32,576 nucleotides of DNA from assembly GCA_031411235.1 (NCBI GenBank), contig JANOAR010000124.1:1-32576 (forward strand). Direction: 5' to 3'. The stretch comes from JANOAR01 sp031411235 (GTDB taxonomy: Bacteria; Verrucomicrobiota; Verrucomicrobiia; Verrucomicrobiales; Verrucomicrobiaceae). The notes under the pieces were generated by a model. That model was not told where the DNA came from and did not search any database. It saw only the letters and a list, made by a program, of their open reading frames with translations. This document shows positions 16,701-23,008 of this stretch, in pieces. Within the stretch, counting starts at the first letter, position 1. Each line of letters begins with the position of its first letter. The position numbers and the translations under genes are program-made.

Positions 16701-19647
16701 CACTGTCGGCGATGGGGATGGTAATGGTCTTTGGCCCGATCCGGGTGAAGCCCGGCATGGCATCGGGCAACTCGATCACCGCATACTCTTCACCTTCGGC
16801 AAAGGCATCATTAACAGCGGTGAGAACGATGGTGATCGTGCTTTGTGCGGCGGCAAAGCGGAAGGTGAGCAAGCCACCCGCAGCAGCAGGAGCGACATAG
16901 AGGGCAGGAGTCATCGTGTAGTCGGTATTGCGGATGGCGGTGCCAGTGGAGCCTGTGAGGAAAGGTACATCTAAGACCCCCGTCGTTGGCCCGCTGCGGA
17001 CGAGGGTGATGGTGGCGGTATTTCCACCTGTCTCAGCGGCCACGCCATCGACGATGGTGACGGTGAGTATGTTGCCCGTAGGGCCCGCGCCCGCCTGGAA
17101 ATCGCGTCCTGTTGAGTCCACCGCAACGGTAAGGGGATTGGGGAAGTTGGGCGAAAAAGCGAACGGCGGCATGTGCGGGATGATGGTGATATTTCCAGTG
17201 GGCACATTGGTGAGCGTGTAGAGGCCATTGGAATCCGTGATGGCATAACGGAAGGCCGCGACATTGGGCTGCGCTGTGGCAGCGATGAGCGCGCGATTGG
17301 CGACGTAGAGGCCTTCGATGGGCGCGTCGAGCGCGTCGGTGATGGTGCCCGAGATAGTGAAATTGGTGCCGCCCGTGCCTACGGTGATGAGGATGCCACG
17401 GGTGGTACGTTTGCCCTTCATATCACTGGCGGTGCAGAGCACGCGGTACTTGCCGTCCAGTGACCAGGATTTGGCTTGGGTGCGCAAGCCGTCGGTGGAG
17501 AAGGTGCCATCACCGAAGTCCCAGGAATAAGCGACGGCATCGCCATTGGGGTCGCTCGCTGCTCCTGTGAAATTCACCGCTACACCCACTGCGGGAGTCG
17601 ATGTGCTGGCGATCAATGACAAGGTTGGCGCTAGATTGCCAGGGAATGGACCTTTGTTGATCACGGCATCAATGTAAGGCGGTACGGTCGCGCCTTTTAG
17701 AATGGGGGTAATGTGCAGGTCGATGTCGGGATCGGAGAAAGTACGGCCCACGGCGATGGCGGCATCATCGCGCGTATCGGCCACACTGCCGGAGCCCGGT
17801 GTGGTGTCGATGAGTTGGGCACCGCGATTGCTGCCATAGGACGTGTTATCCACGTTGTAGCCCCAGGAATCCCAAGTGAGCATCAGCCCGCCGAAGAGCG
17901 CTGGCTGCGCGAACTGTTGGCGCATTTCCAGCCAGTAGTTGCGTTCGGAGTCGCGGGCTACACGCAGAGCGTAGCGCTTGCCAGCGTCAGCCTGGCCTTG
18001 GTCGGTCTGGTAGATGCGGTAGGTGCCGTTGGAGCGCACGTCATGATACTGATCGGGTGTCAGCCAGTTGATGATGGCTTTGTGCGCGGCGATGTAGTGC
18101 CCCAGCGAGCCGGAGCTGCCCATCACGTCGAAGATATTGCCATACTCATTGTTGCTGCCGGGGCCGATGCGGCTGGGGGGATTGGTCTGCCAGTAGTTCG
18201 AGTGCCACAGGCCGAGGTTGTGCCCCAGTTCATGCATGAGCACGCCCACCGAACTGCTGCGCAGGATGACCAGCTTCCCCCCCACTGAACCTAGGCCGCC
18301 AAAGGTGCCTGGGCCGTTTTGATAATGCACCACGTCCAGGTCGAAGTTGGTGGTGTCATAACCCATGCGAGCGGCGATTTCGCGGGCTTGGTCATAGATC
18401 ACAAATTCGCCGTTCAACGTGCCACCACTATCGCGCGAGGCATTGTACCAGGACTCGGGGTGTGGCAGCACCACCAACGGTGCCACCGTGGAAGTGAGGT
18501 AGAAGCGTCCGCGCGAGTTCTCCATGAAGTAGTCCGTCGTCTGCTTCAGATTTGCGTAGCAGAGAGCCTCGCTGAGCGGGTCATTGCCTTGTTCGGGGAA
18601 GGCGCAGCGGATGTAGAGGAGGGAACTGGTGCCCGTAGTCCAGCCAGGGGGTGGGTTAAACGGAAGTAGCGCACCGCCTGTGCCGCCCTCGGCGGCTACT
18701 CCTCTCGAAGCCCAATGGCTTTGCCGCTCCTCCTCAGAAAGTTTGTCAGCGTACACTCTGATGTGCTCATCCCCGCCCGCACAGATGTAGCGGATGGTGG
18801 TGTTATCCTGAATCGCAGGTGTGTCCTTGGTGATGGGTGGCAGAGGCTGTCCAGGAGTCGTCGCCAGCTCTGTCTCGATGCCTGAAATCGGGCATGACGT
18901 GAAGACTTTCTTGGTGGGGTCAGGCCGCTCGCCGATTTCCAAGGGCCGCACCGTGGAGTCCAGCACCGCCAGTTGTCCATCCACTGCCACGCCACTCACG
19001 CGAGCGCTATCGAGCGTATGTTGGGCTTGGCGCTTGCCATAGACATTGGCGTCGTAGCGGGTACGCGGTGCGTTGGGGGCTTGGCCCTCGGGTTCAAACC
19101 AGCGCTGAATGGCTTTCGTCTTCGCGGCATCGACTTCAGTCGCGGCCACCATGCCCACGACGAGCAGTTGGCCGCGCTGGTTGATCCGCTGCTCCAGCAG
19201 CGTCACGATGCTCTCGGGCAAGTCCTGGCGAACGACCATCGGCACGGCGTTTTCGATGGCCGACTTTGGGTCCGTGGGGATCATTTGCGCGATGGCTTGG
19301 CGGTGTTCCACGGCGAGCAATTGACCGCGTGGCTCAAGTAATACTCGCTGCTCCGGCTGGGCGAGGAAGTAGCTCACAGCCCAGTCGCGGAAGGCTTTCA
19401 CCGCAGCAGGGGCGCTGGGCTGGGCTTGTGGCACCTGCACGACTCCCGCCGCTGGGATGGGCTGAGTAGGAGTGGGGGCATGGCCAAGAGCAGATGTAGG
19501 CAGAGCTGCCTTTGCAGGCACCGCCACAGCACTTCTGTGGGGCGTTGATGGGGGTGTCTCCTGCACAACAGCTTGTATCCAAAAACACAGAATAGCGGCG
19601 GCTGAAAGAGCGGCGAGTGCGAGGCGGCTACGGCGTGAACTTTTCAT
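7753..19647 (-). CDS. Giant secreted multidomain zinc metalloprotease (gametolysin-like) with adhesion-type modules
   Basis: A 3,964-residue exported protein. Residues 9-28 form a signal or anchor helix. A pro-region leads to a metallopeptidase with the zinc motif HELGHNLGLWH near residue 472 and a Met-turn (NIFDVMG) about 30 residues later, as in gametolysin/M6-M11-like metzincins. Then follow PKD (~669-755), carboxypeptidase-regulatory-like (~759-848), six Calx-beta modules (~852-1565), Fn3-like (~1565-1765), LamG-like (~1769-1981), Fn3-like, a second LamG-like (~2086-2311), Fn3-like, four cadherin-like repeats (~2519-2880), six Kelch blades (~2883-3312), Fn3-like, a seventh Calx-beta (~3411-3527), two Ig-like (~3529-3702), a putative-Ig domain (~3704-3805) and a beta-rich end. 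Cell-surface proteolysis combined with adhesion is inferred. The ATG at 19647 has no ribosome binding site upstream. The frame ends at a TAG that looks premature. Confidence 0.92.
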   Translation of the reverse strand: MKSSRRSRLALAALSAAAILCFWIQAVVQETPPSTPHRSAVAVPAKAALPTSALGHAPTPTQPIPAAGVVQVPQAQPSAPAAVKAFRDWAVSYFLAQPEQRVLLEPRGQLLAVEHRQAIAQMIPTDPKSAIENAVPMVVRQDLPESIVTLLEQRINQRGQLLVVGMVAATEVDAAKTKAIQRWFEPEGQAPNAPRTRYDANVYGKRQAQHTLDSARVSGVAVDGQLAVLDSTVRPLEIGERPDPTKKVFTSCPISGIETELATTPGQPLPPITKDTPAIQDNTTIRYICAGGDEHIRVYADKLSEEERQSHWASRGVAAEGGTGGALLPFNPPPGWTTGTSSLLYIRCAFPEQGNDPLSEALCYANLKQTTDYFMENSRGRFYLTSTVAPLVVLPHPESWYNASRDSGGTLNGEFVIYDQAREIAARMGYDTTNFDLDVVHYQNGPGTFGGLGSVGGKLVILRSSSVGVLMHELGHNLGLWHSNYWQTNPPSRIGPGSNNEYGNIFDVMGSSGSLGHYIAAHKAIINWLTPDQYHDVRSNGTYRIYQTDQGQADAGKRYALRVARDSERNYWLEMRQQFAQPALFGGLMLTWDSWGYNVDNTSYGSNRGAQLIDTTPGSGSVADTRDDAAIAVGRTFSDPDIDLHITPILKGATVPPYIDAVINKGPFPGNLAPTLSLIASTSTPAVGVAVNFTGAASDPNGDAVAYSWDFGDGTFSTDGLRTQAKSWSLDGKYRVLCTASDMKGKRTTRGILITVGTGGTNFTISGTITDALDAPIEGLYVANRALIAATAQPNVAAFRYAITDSNGLYTLTNVPTGNITIIPHMPPFAFSPNFPNPLTVAVDSTGRDFQAGAGPTGNILTVTIVDGVAAETGGNTATITLVRSGPTTGVLDVPFLTGSTGTAIRNTDYTMTPALYVAPAAAGGLLTFRFAAAQSTITIVLTAVNDAFAEGEEYAVIELPDAMPGFTRIGPKTITIPIADSDSTNPVVALLAAEPSSSEAGDTASMILRRDGSTPAQLAADLTVNLTYSGVAALGPDISGPTSVTIPAGSTSTTFTLIAFDDIFAEGTEFGTVSLATSSNYERDTQQRSGQFYITDNDQPVLTIVATDAAAAEAASNPGKFTITRVAKDLSLPLTVQFSLGGTALQGTDYRRVDGSAVIPAHELSVDIDIHPFDDSIDEADQTVICRLATDDSYAITAPGSATVTITDNDTSEFTIRAMPIGGGRLVEPTTAITQRGVFRVSRAQAGPAASVNITFTGTASRAGANADVTNLPTTVDFTATDTDITVQIDVTNDALQEDIETLIATLTAGAGYRLGRETSAFVGIMDGDQPTVDISLADQSSDFSPIAENSGTFQFYVGRSGATTNALSVPFTFSGTATVATDFTATASPLSIPVGSAGVFITVSLINDSVGEGTETIIATLGNSGAFGAGAASATAQIDDNDAIVPAASVQFGATTSTVNERTGAAATTHTIAVPITGTRAGAVTVDYQVTGGSANGLGVDYTLASGRLTYQIATTTRNITLTTTPDSFPEGNETVTVTLFNNLGVDIGVNDTHTITITDLAMPEAITDPVGNLPGITATLRGKAVANGVATGTNAYFEWGTSATSFPNATATQAIGTGHALVTLTDATISGLTYPGTYYYRTVASNAQGTSRGITRTIRTAAAPTGSTLASTIHDASSATLVGSVNPNRLNAVVWFEWGLTNAYGNVTPQQGVVASTVPVTVTAPITGLVEGTIYHYRFNATTSLGSVVGADMVVAAIPQVVAGELFVNLLAKNPSAGTATWTNQGTLGNFARSGVPSPAALDPNVANTAIPGVSFDDALAAYTGPAATADITGNDSRSIEVWAYNPGHGDSDELISLGRDGTHTATVLRDDGLGGTQHGADDLVGTVATSVAAWHHFVYTYDGALNATFYVDGVKKASKKLATNLATTLDPIALGYSFNSTGVAKALSFNGYINTVRIHGGLLSAANVLTNFNFGPATTAATTPLATTLGASAITASSATLNAQVVPRGAATMAWIEYGTSTAYDNASAHVSVGSGWAVAPVTLPITGLAAGVEYHFRVVSQNATNTSNGADVVFTPSATASTGIVWVDLRATDSSAGTATWHNRGALGDFAAVGSPTLSASAGSTGIPGVQFDGTSSAYESLANADADIAGKSDRTIETWVLNPVLDQSAESVAQLGRDDGAGTSSQLLQSAGTTSAWLLDSGTSLTWTNATLGAAPQAAAWHHLAIVATATALTTYVDGVQVNTLPQAAGLDTRSDPVLLGAARDASGALVFGSNGFSGFVNTMRLHGGALTAAQVLANYNLGPATAQPIIGAAPVVTTQPATLVTAASATLHGDVTPGGLTTTAWIEWGTTNALGLSTPVVTLANTFATQSISAPVGNLPGGSATHFFRIVAQNASGPAVAGGISTFSAAGTVAGLPLSSISAATNVLPGKATLNGVATTSGLASQAWFEYGPSASFGSSTAKTSITATTATKVMTSALTGLLPHATYSFRLMVENAAGKVASGVLTFNTPNTTPIATAGSAKLAEDTPTVLALKGSDGDKEAITYTITAMPSHGSLAFGSGVWTYTPAANYVGLDSFMFAATDGVATSPPVAFALTITAVNDAPVATAGSASGPEDTDIVGNVSATDPEGDAIVSYDVEDYPSHGELNLAGNGAYTYTPESNYVGSDSFTFTATNAAGTSTPALFTLSLTGTPDAPVASNSSAWTSLDTAANGQASASDPDGDSITFTKLTDPLPAHGTATLSPAGAWTFNPVTGYAGTASFTFKVNDGGTDSNIATITIVIGAAVANNATFTGVRDDLITGTLSATEPNSLPLTYQLDQPAENGDVSVLPDGTFYYNPNPDFIGIDSFTFQADNGTALSNPATITLIVTERPPDWAWIGGAKLPKKPGIYGTLGTSNELNTPGARTDAASWTDSDGTFWVFGGSGIATGTASGLLSDLWKNDSTGLWTWVGGTNTTNSPARYGAQGIASTANLPGARSGGVTWLGQDGKLYLFGGSGRNASAKDIGLLNDLWSYDPGTNEWTWLKGSQALNVNGNDGNQGTAPSTATPGARTGAAAWVDATGKLYLFGGSGRPVGSGTTTGALNDLWRYDPATKIWSWVRGPGGINTAGSYGLLGTPSGSAQPGARSFATTWTGIDGLLYLYGGGGLPATGTKAGNLNDLWAYNPIVGSWTWLRGTNTLAAPGIYGTLALPSPTSQPGARAGAVSWLDSKGDAWVFGGQGTGPMNDLWRYESGSNTWTWMKGASTPNAPSVYGIDGTSASNTTPGARRGGSTFIDGKGKLYLLGGANGTSTNNDLWVISTVHTPRIVELAHANLTGTSADLSIVLQPNEFETTYTISYQAITGGSTTDLDGPSPVSGSSLLPLTLSATGLTPGVTYIAQATATSEAGTGTSQRHIFTTPGAPPSATLAFSLASSTVSESAGVANVALTLNTPATTFFGVPYTLGGSATAGALADYTAPSGVIEFMPGQLSGLISIPIYSDTTDEPDETITLTLLAPVGSGAPGLGSPSLHTITLTDDDQAPGITTPPASQIVALGGSLSFNVVATGSNLTYQWKKNGATITGATGSTLTLSNVTLTSAAAYTVEVKNVLNTVLSAAGNLFVVDTTPKNLVLANNTASTTFTASAAGPAGTTFIYEWNKDASLLPDAPPHIVGAASKSVKITTVSTGDIGSYHCKLTVTGSPLLTLNTGTITLAVPSYVPQLVTTATLPTGVVGTPYTYQVLFTDNMPSDRAPQTFLANGLPPGLSINASTGLISGKVTTAVTKTVSITAKNPLGTSQPANSIIASLTILGLPDNDVGIYAAVIERSTATNNLGGRFDLTTTGLGAYTAKLTLGSFSGSATGQLVATNNGTAVTGVGATVSFARKNTLPLTVAFTLDVTTGMPTSNTLSATLTEPLTASTADIEGYRNPWSAGTPTTTLGYSGDYTFFLDIDLPHTGDSQTPQGNGFGAFTVAADG
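9700..11002 (-). repeat. Six tandem Kelch/galactose-oxidase-like repeats within the giant gene
   Basis: Six repeats of about 63-75 residues each start with WxW(I/V/L/M)xG and continue with YGxxG, PGAR, a W or F strand, L(Y/W)(L/V)(F/Y/L)GG and (N/S)DLW. PGAR occurs in all six. They should fold as one beta-propeller. The copies differ enough at DNA level that they are not recent duplications. Confidence 0.85.
11010..12094 (-). repeat. Four tandem cadherin-like (Big_9/VCBS-type) repeats within the giant gene
   Basis: Four repeats of about 90 residues contain a DxDGD or related acidic turn, a GxxxYTPxxxYxGxDSFTF-type core and a closing LTIT or ITIVI strand. Two join through NDAP and PDAP. This is the usual pattern of calcium-binding stalk modules in bacterial adhesins. 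Confidence 0.8.
14946..17092 (-). repeat. Six tandem Calx-beta modules within the giant gene
   Basis: Six modules of about 110-130 residues each carry E-rich turns (FAEGTEF, DEADQTV, VGEGTETI, FPEGNETV). Most end in an acidic I-D-N-D type linker, for example ITDNDQP, ITDNDTS and IDDNDAI. A seventh lies apart at about 9065-9415, ending LTDDDQAPG. These acidic turns are the expected calcium sites. Confidence 0.85.
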
Positions 19648-19923
19648 AAAATGAGGAGCAAGATAGAGCAGAGGTGAACGGGAAGACGGAAGGGAGCGGG
19701 TGGGAGAGTCCTGTCAACGCAGTGATGCCCCTCAATATTGGGAGACGATGCTAAGTTTTGACGAATAACCTAAACCCTACTGCCTGGGGTGTGTTGCGTT
19801 GCGTTGTGCGAGAGGAAATATTTGACTCAAGTAGGATCGCCAGCCCTCACGGACGAAGCTAGGGGGACGATAGGCTAAATCTATGTGTTGCGACTTCCTT
19901 CGCAGCGTCTTTTATCCGCGCCC
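19648..19923. other. Non-coding divergent intergenic region
   Basis: These 276 bases separate the divergent starts of the giant gene (minus) and the SpmA-SpmB gene (plus), so promoters for both should lie here. A TTGACA hexamer is present on the minus strand (19717-19712), but nothing like TATAAT follows at 16-18 bases. On the plus strand, TTGACG (near 19757) and TTGACT (near 19822) also lack good -10 partners. The start of the region on the giant-gene side is purine/pyrimidine biased. I see no RNA gene or repeat. Confidence 0.5.
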
Positions 19924-21345
19924 ATGCTTAACTACATCTGGGCGTTCCTCATCATCAGCGGCCTGCTCGTCGCGGGCCTTCTCGGGCGCATCACTGGCGA
20001 CTCGGGGGTGATCAAGCTGGCGCTCGATGGCTCGGACAAAGCCATCACGTTGGCCCTCGGGTTAGTCGGCATCATGACCTTCTGGATGGGTACGCTGCGT
20101 CTGCTGGAGAAGGCGGGCATCCTGGACTTGCTCGCTCGCCTCCTCGCGCCCGTCCTCAGCCGTCTCTTTCCCGATGTGCCGAAGGGGCACGCCGCGCTGC
20201 ACGCGATCATTATGAACTGGACGGCGAATATGCTCGGCCTGGGCAATATGGCCACGCCGATGGGCCTGAAGGCGATGAGCCAACTGCAAGAGCTGAACCC
20301 GCACAAGCAGCACGCCAGCAACTCGATGGCGACCTTCCTGGCGCTGAATACAGGGGCCTTCACCTTGATCCCGATGACCGTCATCAACTACATGAATGCG
20401 GCAGGTATGAAGGACTCGCAGCAGATCATCCTGCCCACCATTCTTGCTTCGCTCTGTGCCACTATCGCCGCTGTGTGCGCGGCAAAGCTGCTCCAGGGCT
20501 TGCCTATGTTTGCCATTCGTCCAGAGGACATCGTGGCTGCTGAAACCGCTGCCCAGGGCGAGACAGCGGCGAGCGCAAGCAGTGGGCGTGTGGGTGGCAT
20601 GGGCAAAGTCGCGCTTTGGGCGCTGGCCATCGCCTTCATCGGCATCGCCATCCTGGAGATCGGGCCAAAGGAATGGCGTGGTGAGCTGCTGCAAACCACG
20701 GGCATCCAGGCGCTCGTGGACAATGCTGCGAAGTCCAAAGCCCCCGCCGCGACACCCGCGCCATCCACCATCAGCAATCCACCACCCACCATCCCACTTC
20801 CTCCCGAGCCTGTCTGGCGTCGCACCATGAATGGCGTCTCCGGCATGGCTATTCCCGCCATCTTGCTCCTCGCCATTGGCCTATCGTTGGCCAAGGGAGC
20901 CAAGGTTTACGAGGAGTTCATCGAAGGCGCGAAGGAGGGCTTCGCCACCGCCATCCGCATCATGCCCTTCCTCGTCGCCATGTTCGCTGCCTTGGCCATC
21001 TTTCGCGGCTCGGGGATGTTGATGCTGCTCCAGGCTTGGCTCAGCCCGGCGCTGGCCTACATCGGCTTCCCTGCCGACCTGCTGCCGCTGGCGCTGATGC
21101 GTCCGCTCAGCGGCTCCGGCGCGAGTGCGATCCTCAATGAAATCCTCGCCCAGCCCGACATCTCCTCGGTGGTGAAATACACCGCTGGCATCCTCTATGG
21201 CAGCACCGAGACGACGTTCTACGTCATCGCCGTTTACTTCGGCAGCGTCGGCATTCGCCGGGTGCGCCACGCGCTCGCCGCCGGGCTGTGCGCCGACTTC
21301 ATCGGCATGGTCGCCGCCGTGGTGATCGGGCGGCTGATGTTTTAA
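19924..21345 (+). CDS. Fused SpmA-SpmB (nucleoside-recognition/Gate domain) membrane protein
   Basis: A 473-residue polytopic membrane protein that joins the two spore-maturation proteins into one chain. Residues 1-200 match SpmA: MLNYIWAFLIISG, then a Gate domain with NWTANMLGLGNMATPMGLKA and NTGAFTLIPMTVI. A linker (about 205-300) has one hydrophobic helix and a proline-rich stretch. Residues 300-473 match SpmB: GAKEGFATAIRIMPFLVAMF, then PLALMRPLSGSGA and YGSTETTFYVIAVYFG. In Bacillus the pair affects spore core dehydration; in non-sporulating bacteria the role is unknown, and transport or membrane scaffolding has been suggested. I chose ATG 19924 because homologous proteins begin MLNYIW; a GTG at 19885 would add 13 unlikely residues. 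It appears monocistronic and converges with the second DUF1501 gene. Confidence 0.88.
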   Translation: MLNYIWAFLIISGLLVAGLLGRITGDSGVIKLALDGSDKAITLALGLVGIMTFWMGTLRLLEKAGILDLLARLLAPVLSRLFPDVPKGHAALHAIIMNWTANMLGLGNMATPMGLKAMSQLQELNPHKQHASNSMATFLALNTGAFTLIPMTVINYMNAAGMKDSQQIILPTILASLCATIAAVCAAKLLQGLPMFAIRPEDIVAAETAAQGETAASASSGRVGGMGKVALWALAIAFIGIAILEIGPKEWRGELLQTTGIQALVDNAAKSKAPAATPAPSTISNPPPTIPLPPEPVWRRTMNGVSGMAIPAILLLAIGLSLAKGAKVYEEFIEGAKEGFATAIRIMPFLVAMFAALAIFRGSGMLMLLQAWLSPALAYIGFPADLLPLALMRPLSGSGASAILNEILAQPDISSVVKYTAGILYGSTETTFYVIAVYFGSVGIRRVRHALAAGLCADFIGMVAAVVIGRLMF

Positions 21346-21376
21346 AACGAGAGCGCGAGCGTCCCACGCTGGTGTT

Positions 21377-21397
21377 CGAGATCACGCTAGGATCTCG
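21377..21397. terminator. Small perfect hairpin at the convergent gene ends
   Basis: CGAGATC (21377-21383) and GATCTCG (21391-21397) form a perfect 7-bp stem with a 7-base loop, between the SpmA-SpmB stop and the last codons of the DUF1501 gene. There is no T-tract on either strand, so a bidirectional terminator role is only suggested by position. Coding constraint or chance could also explain it. Confidence 0.25.
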
Positions 21398-22851
21398 CGT
21401 ATCACATTTCCTTCCACATTCGTCAGCCGACGTTGGAAGCCGTTGTGCTCAAAGGTGAGCCGCTCGTGATCAAGTCCGAGCAGGTGCAGGATCGTTGCAT
21501 TGAAGTCATACAGCGGGTGAATGTCCTCGATCGCTTTTTGACCCAGTGCATCGGTGACGCCGTGGCTTACGCCGGGCTTCACGCCTGCGCCCGTCATCCA
21601 GCAGGTGAAACCATCGGGGTTGTGATCGCGGCCCTTCGCGCCTTTTTGGAAGAACGGCATCCGGCCAAACTCGGTACACCAAACGACCAGTGTATCCTGC
21701 AACAAGCCGCGTTGCTTTAGATCGCGGATCAAGGCCGCAGCGGGCTGATCCAGGATCGGCGCATGGACATCGTACTGCTCTTTGAGCGCATTGTGGCCAT
21801 CCCAGTTCAGCTTGCCGCCGCTTGCGTAGGCACCGTTGAAGAGCTGCACACAGCGCACGCCACGCTCGATGAGTCGCCGCGCCAGGATGCAGTTTTTGGC
21901 AAAGGCAGCCTTCTCTGGATTCGCTGTGTCATCGGCACCGTAGAGCTTTAAAATATGCGCAGGCTCCGTGCTCAGGTCGTTGATCTCCGGCACGCTCAAC
22001 TGCATCCGCGCTGCGAGTTCATAGCTGGCGATACGCGCCGCGAGTTTGCCATCGCCGGGGTGTTGCTCCAGATGTCTCGCATTCATTCGCTGCAATAGTG
22101 ACCGCGCTGTGCGGTCGCTGGCCGCAGGGATGCCGGGTGCCGCGAGGTGGCGCACGGGTTCACTGGAACTCATCGTCGTGCCTTGAAAGGCTGCGGGCAA
22201 AAAGCCTGGCCCCCAGTTGTTCATGCCATTCTGCGGCACACCGCGAGGATCAGGAATGGCCACGTAGGCGGGGAGATCCTGGTTCTCACTGCCCAGCGCA
22301 TACGTCGCCCATGAGCCGAGACTCGGGAAGCCATCGAGCACGAAGCCTGTGGACAAGAAATTCTCCGCCGGGCCATGCGTGTTCGACTTGCTCGTCAGCG
22401 AGTGGACGAAGGCGAAGTCATCCGTCAGCTCCGCCAAATGCGGGATCATGTCGCTGACCCACTTGCCCGACTGCCCTCGCTGGCGGAACTCATACTGTGG
22501 CCGCGCCAGATTACCCGCTGGCCCTTGGAACGTCACCGCTGGCCCACCGGGCAAAGGTTTGCCATCGTGTTTGATCAGTTCTGGCTTGTAGTCCCATGTC
22601 TCCAACTGACTCACTGCTCCCGCACAGAAGATAACCACCACGTTTTTCGCCTTTGCAGGAAAGTGCGAACCCCGTGGCGCAAAAGGATGCGCCGAGTCGA
22701 TCCCCGGCCCCGGCGCTGCGAGCAAGCCATCGAGCCCTAGCAGATTCGTCAGTGCGATGGAGCCCAGCGCCGTGCTGGTATTCGCGAGAAAATGCCGACG
22801 ATTCAGCAAGTGGCGTCCAGGGGACGAGAGATGTTCGGCGTGGTTGTTCAT
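21382..22851 (-). CDS. DUF1501 family protein, second copy (Tat-exported)
   Basis: A 489-residue DUF1501 protein, clearly related to but different from the one at 1791-3254. The N-terminus carries a twin-arginine signal (R18 and R19 in LNRRHFLANTSTALG). Family marks are VVVIFCAGAVSQLETWDYKP, WCTEFGRMPFFQKGAKGRDH near residues 392-410, then GFTCWMTGAGVKPG and YDFNATILHLLGLDHERLTF at the end. I chose ATG 22851 because the Tat motif then lies about 17 residues in; an in-frame GTG at 22926 would add 25 residues. Unlike the first copy it has no DUF1549/DUF1553 gene beside it; its nearest neighbour is a divergent sulfatase with a 157-base shared upstream region. Its enzymatic role is unknown. Confidence 0.92.
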   Translation of the reverse strand: MNNHAEHLSSPGRHLLNRRHFLANTSTALGSIALTNLLGLDGLLAAPGPGIDSAHPFAPRGSHFPAKAKNVVVIFCAGAVSQLETWDYKPELIKHDGKPLPGGPAVTFQGPAGNLARPQYEFRQRGQSGKWVSDMIPHLAELTDDFAFVHSLTSKSNTHGPAENFLSTGFVLDGFPSLGSWATYALGSENQDLPAYVAIPDPRGVPQNGMNNWGPGFLPAAFQGTTMSSSEPVRHLAAPGIPAASDRTARSLLQRMNARHLEQHPGDGKLAARIASYELAARMQLSVPEINDLSTEPAHILKLYGADDTANPEKAAFAKNCILARRLIERGVRCVQLFNGAYASGGKLNWDGHNALKEQYDVHAPILDQPAAALIRDLKQRGLLQDTLVVWCTEFGRMPFFQKGAKGRDHNPDGFTCWMTGAGVKPGVSHGVTDALGQKAIEDIHPLYDFNATILHLLGLDHERLTFEHNGFQRRLTNVEGNVIREILA

Positions 22852-23008
22852 GCGGTTGAAAGCTCGCGAAATCGACTTCGCACAGCGTACGGGTGTAACG
22901 GCTTTGCCACCTCGTATTTCACGCACGATCTGCCGAACTCCTCAGTGAGTCAGCGCTTGCTGCAACAAACGATGGAAAGGCGGGATGACGGCGTTTTAGA
23001 GCACCGCT

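Noticed and set aside
14946..17092. Periodic structure that might suggest a CRISPR array or DNA minisatellite
   Set aside because: The period is over 300 bases, coding, and conserved only at protein level; it is a tandem set of Calx-beta domains.
19689..19717. Promoter for the giant gene based on TTGACA on the minus strand
   Set aside because: At 16-18 bases downstream the sequence is pyrimidine-rich with nothing like a -10 box, so the hexamer alone is not enough.
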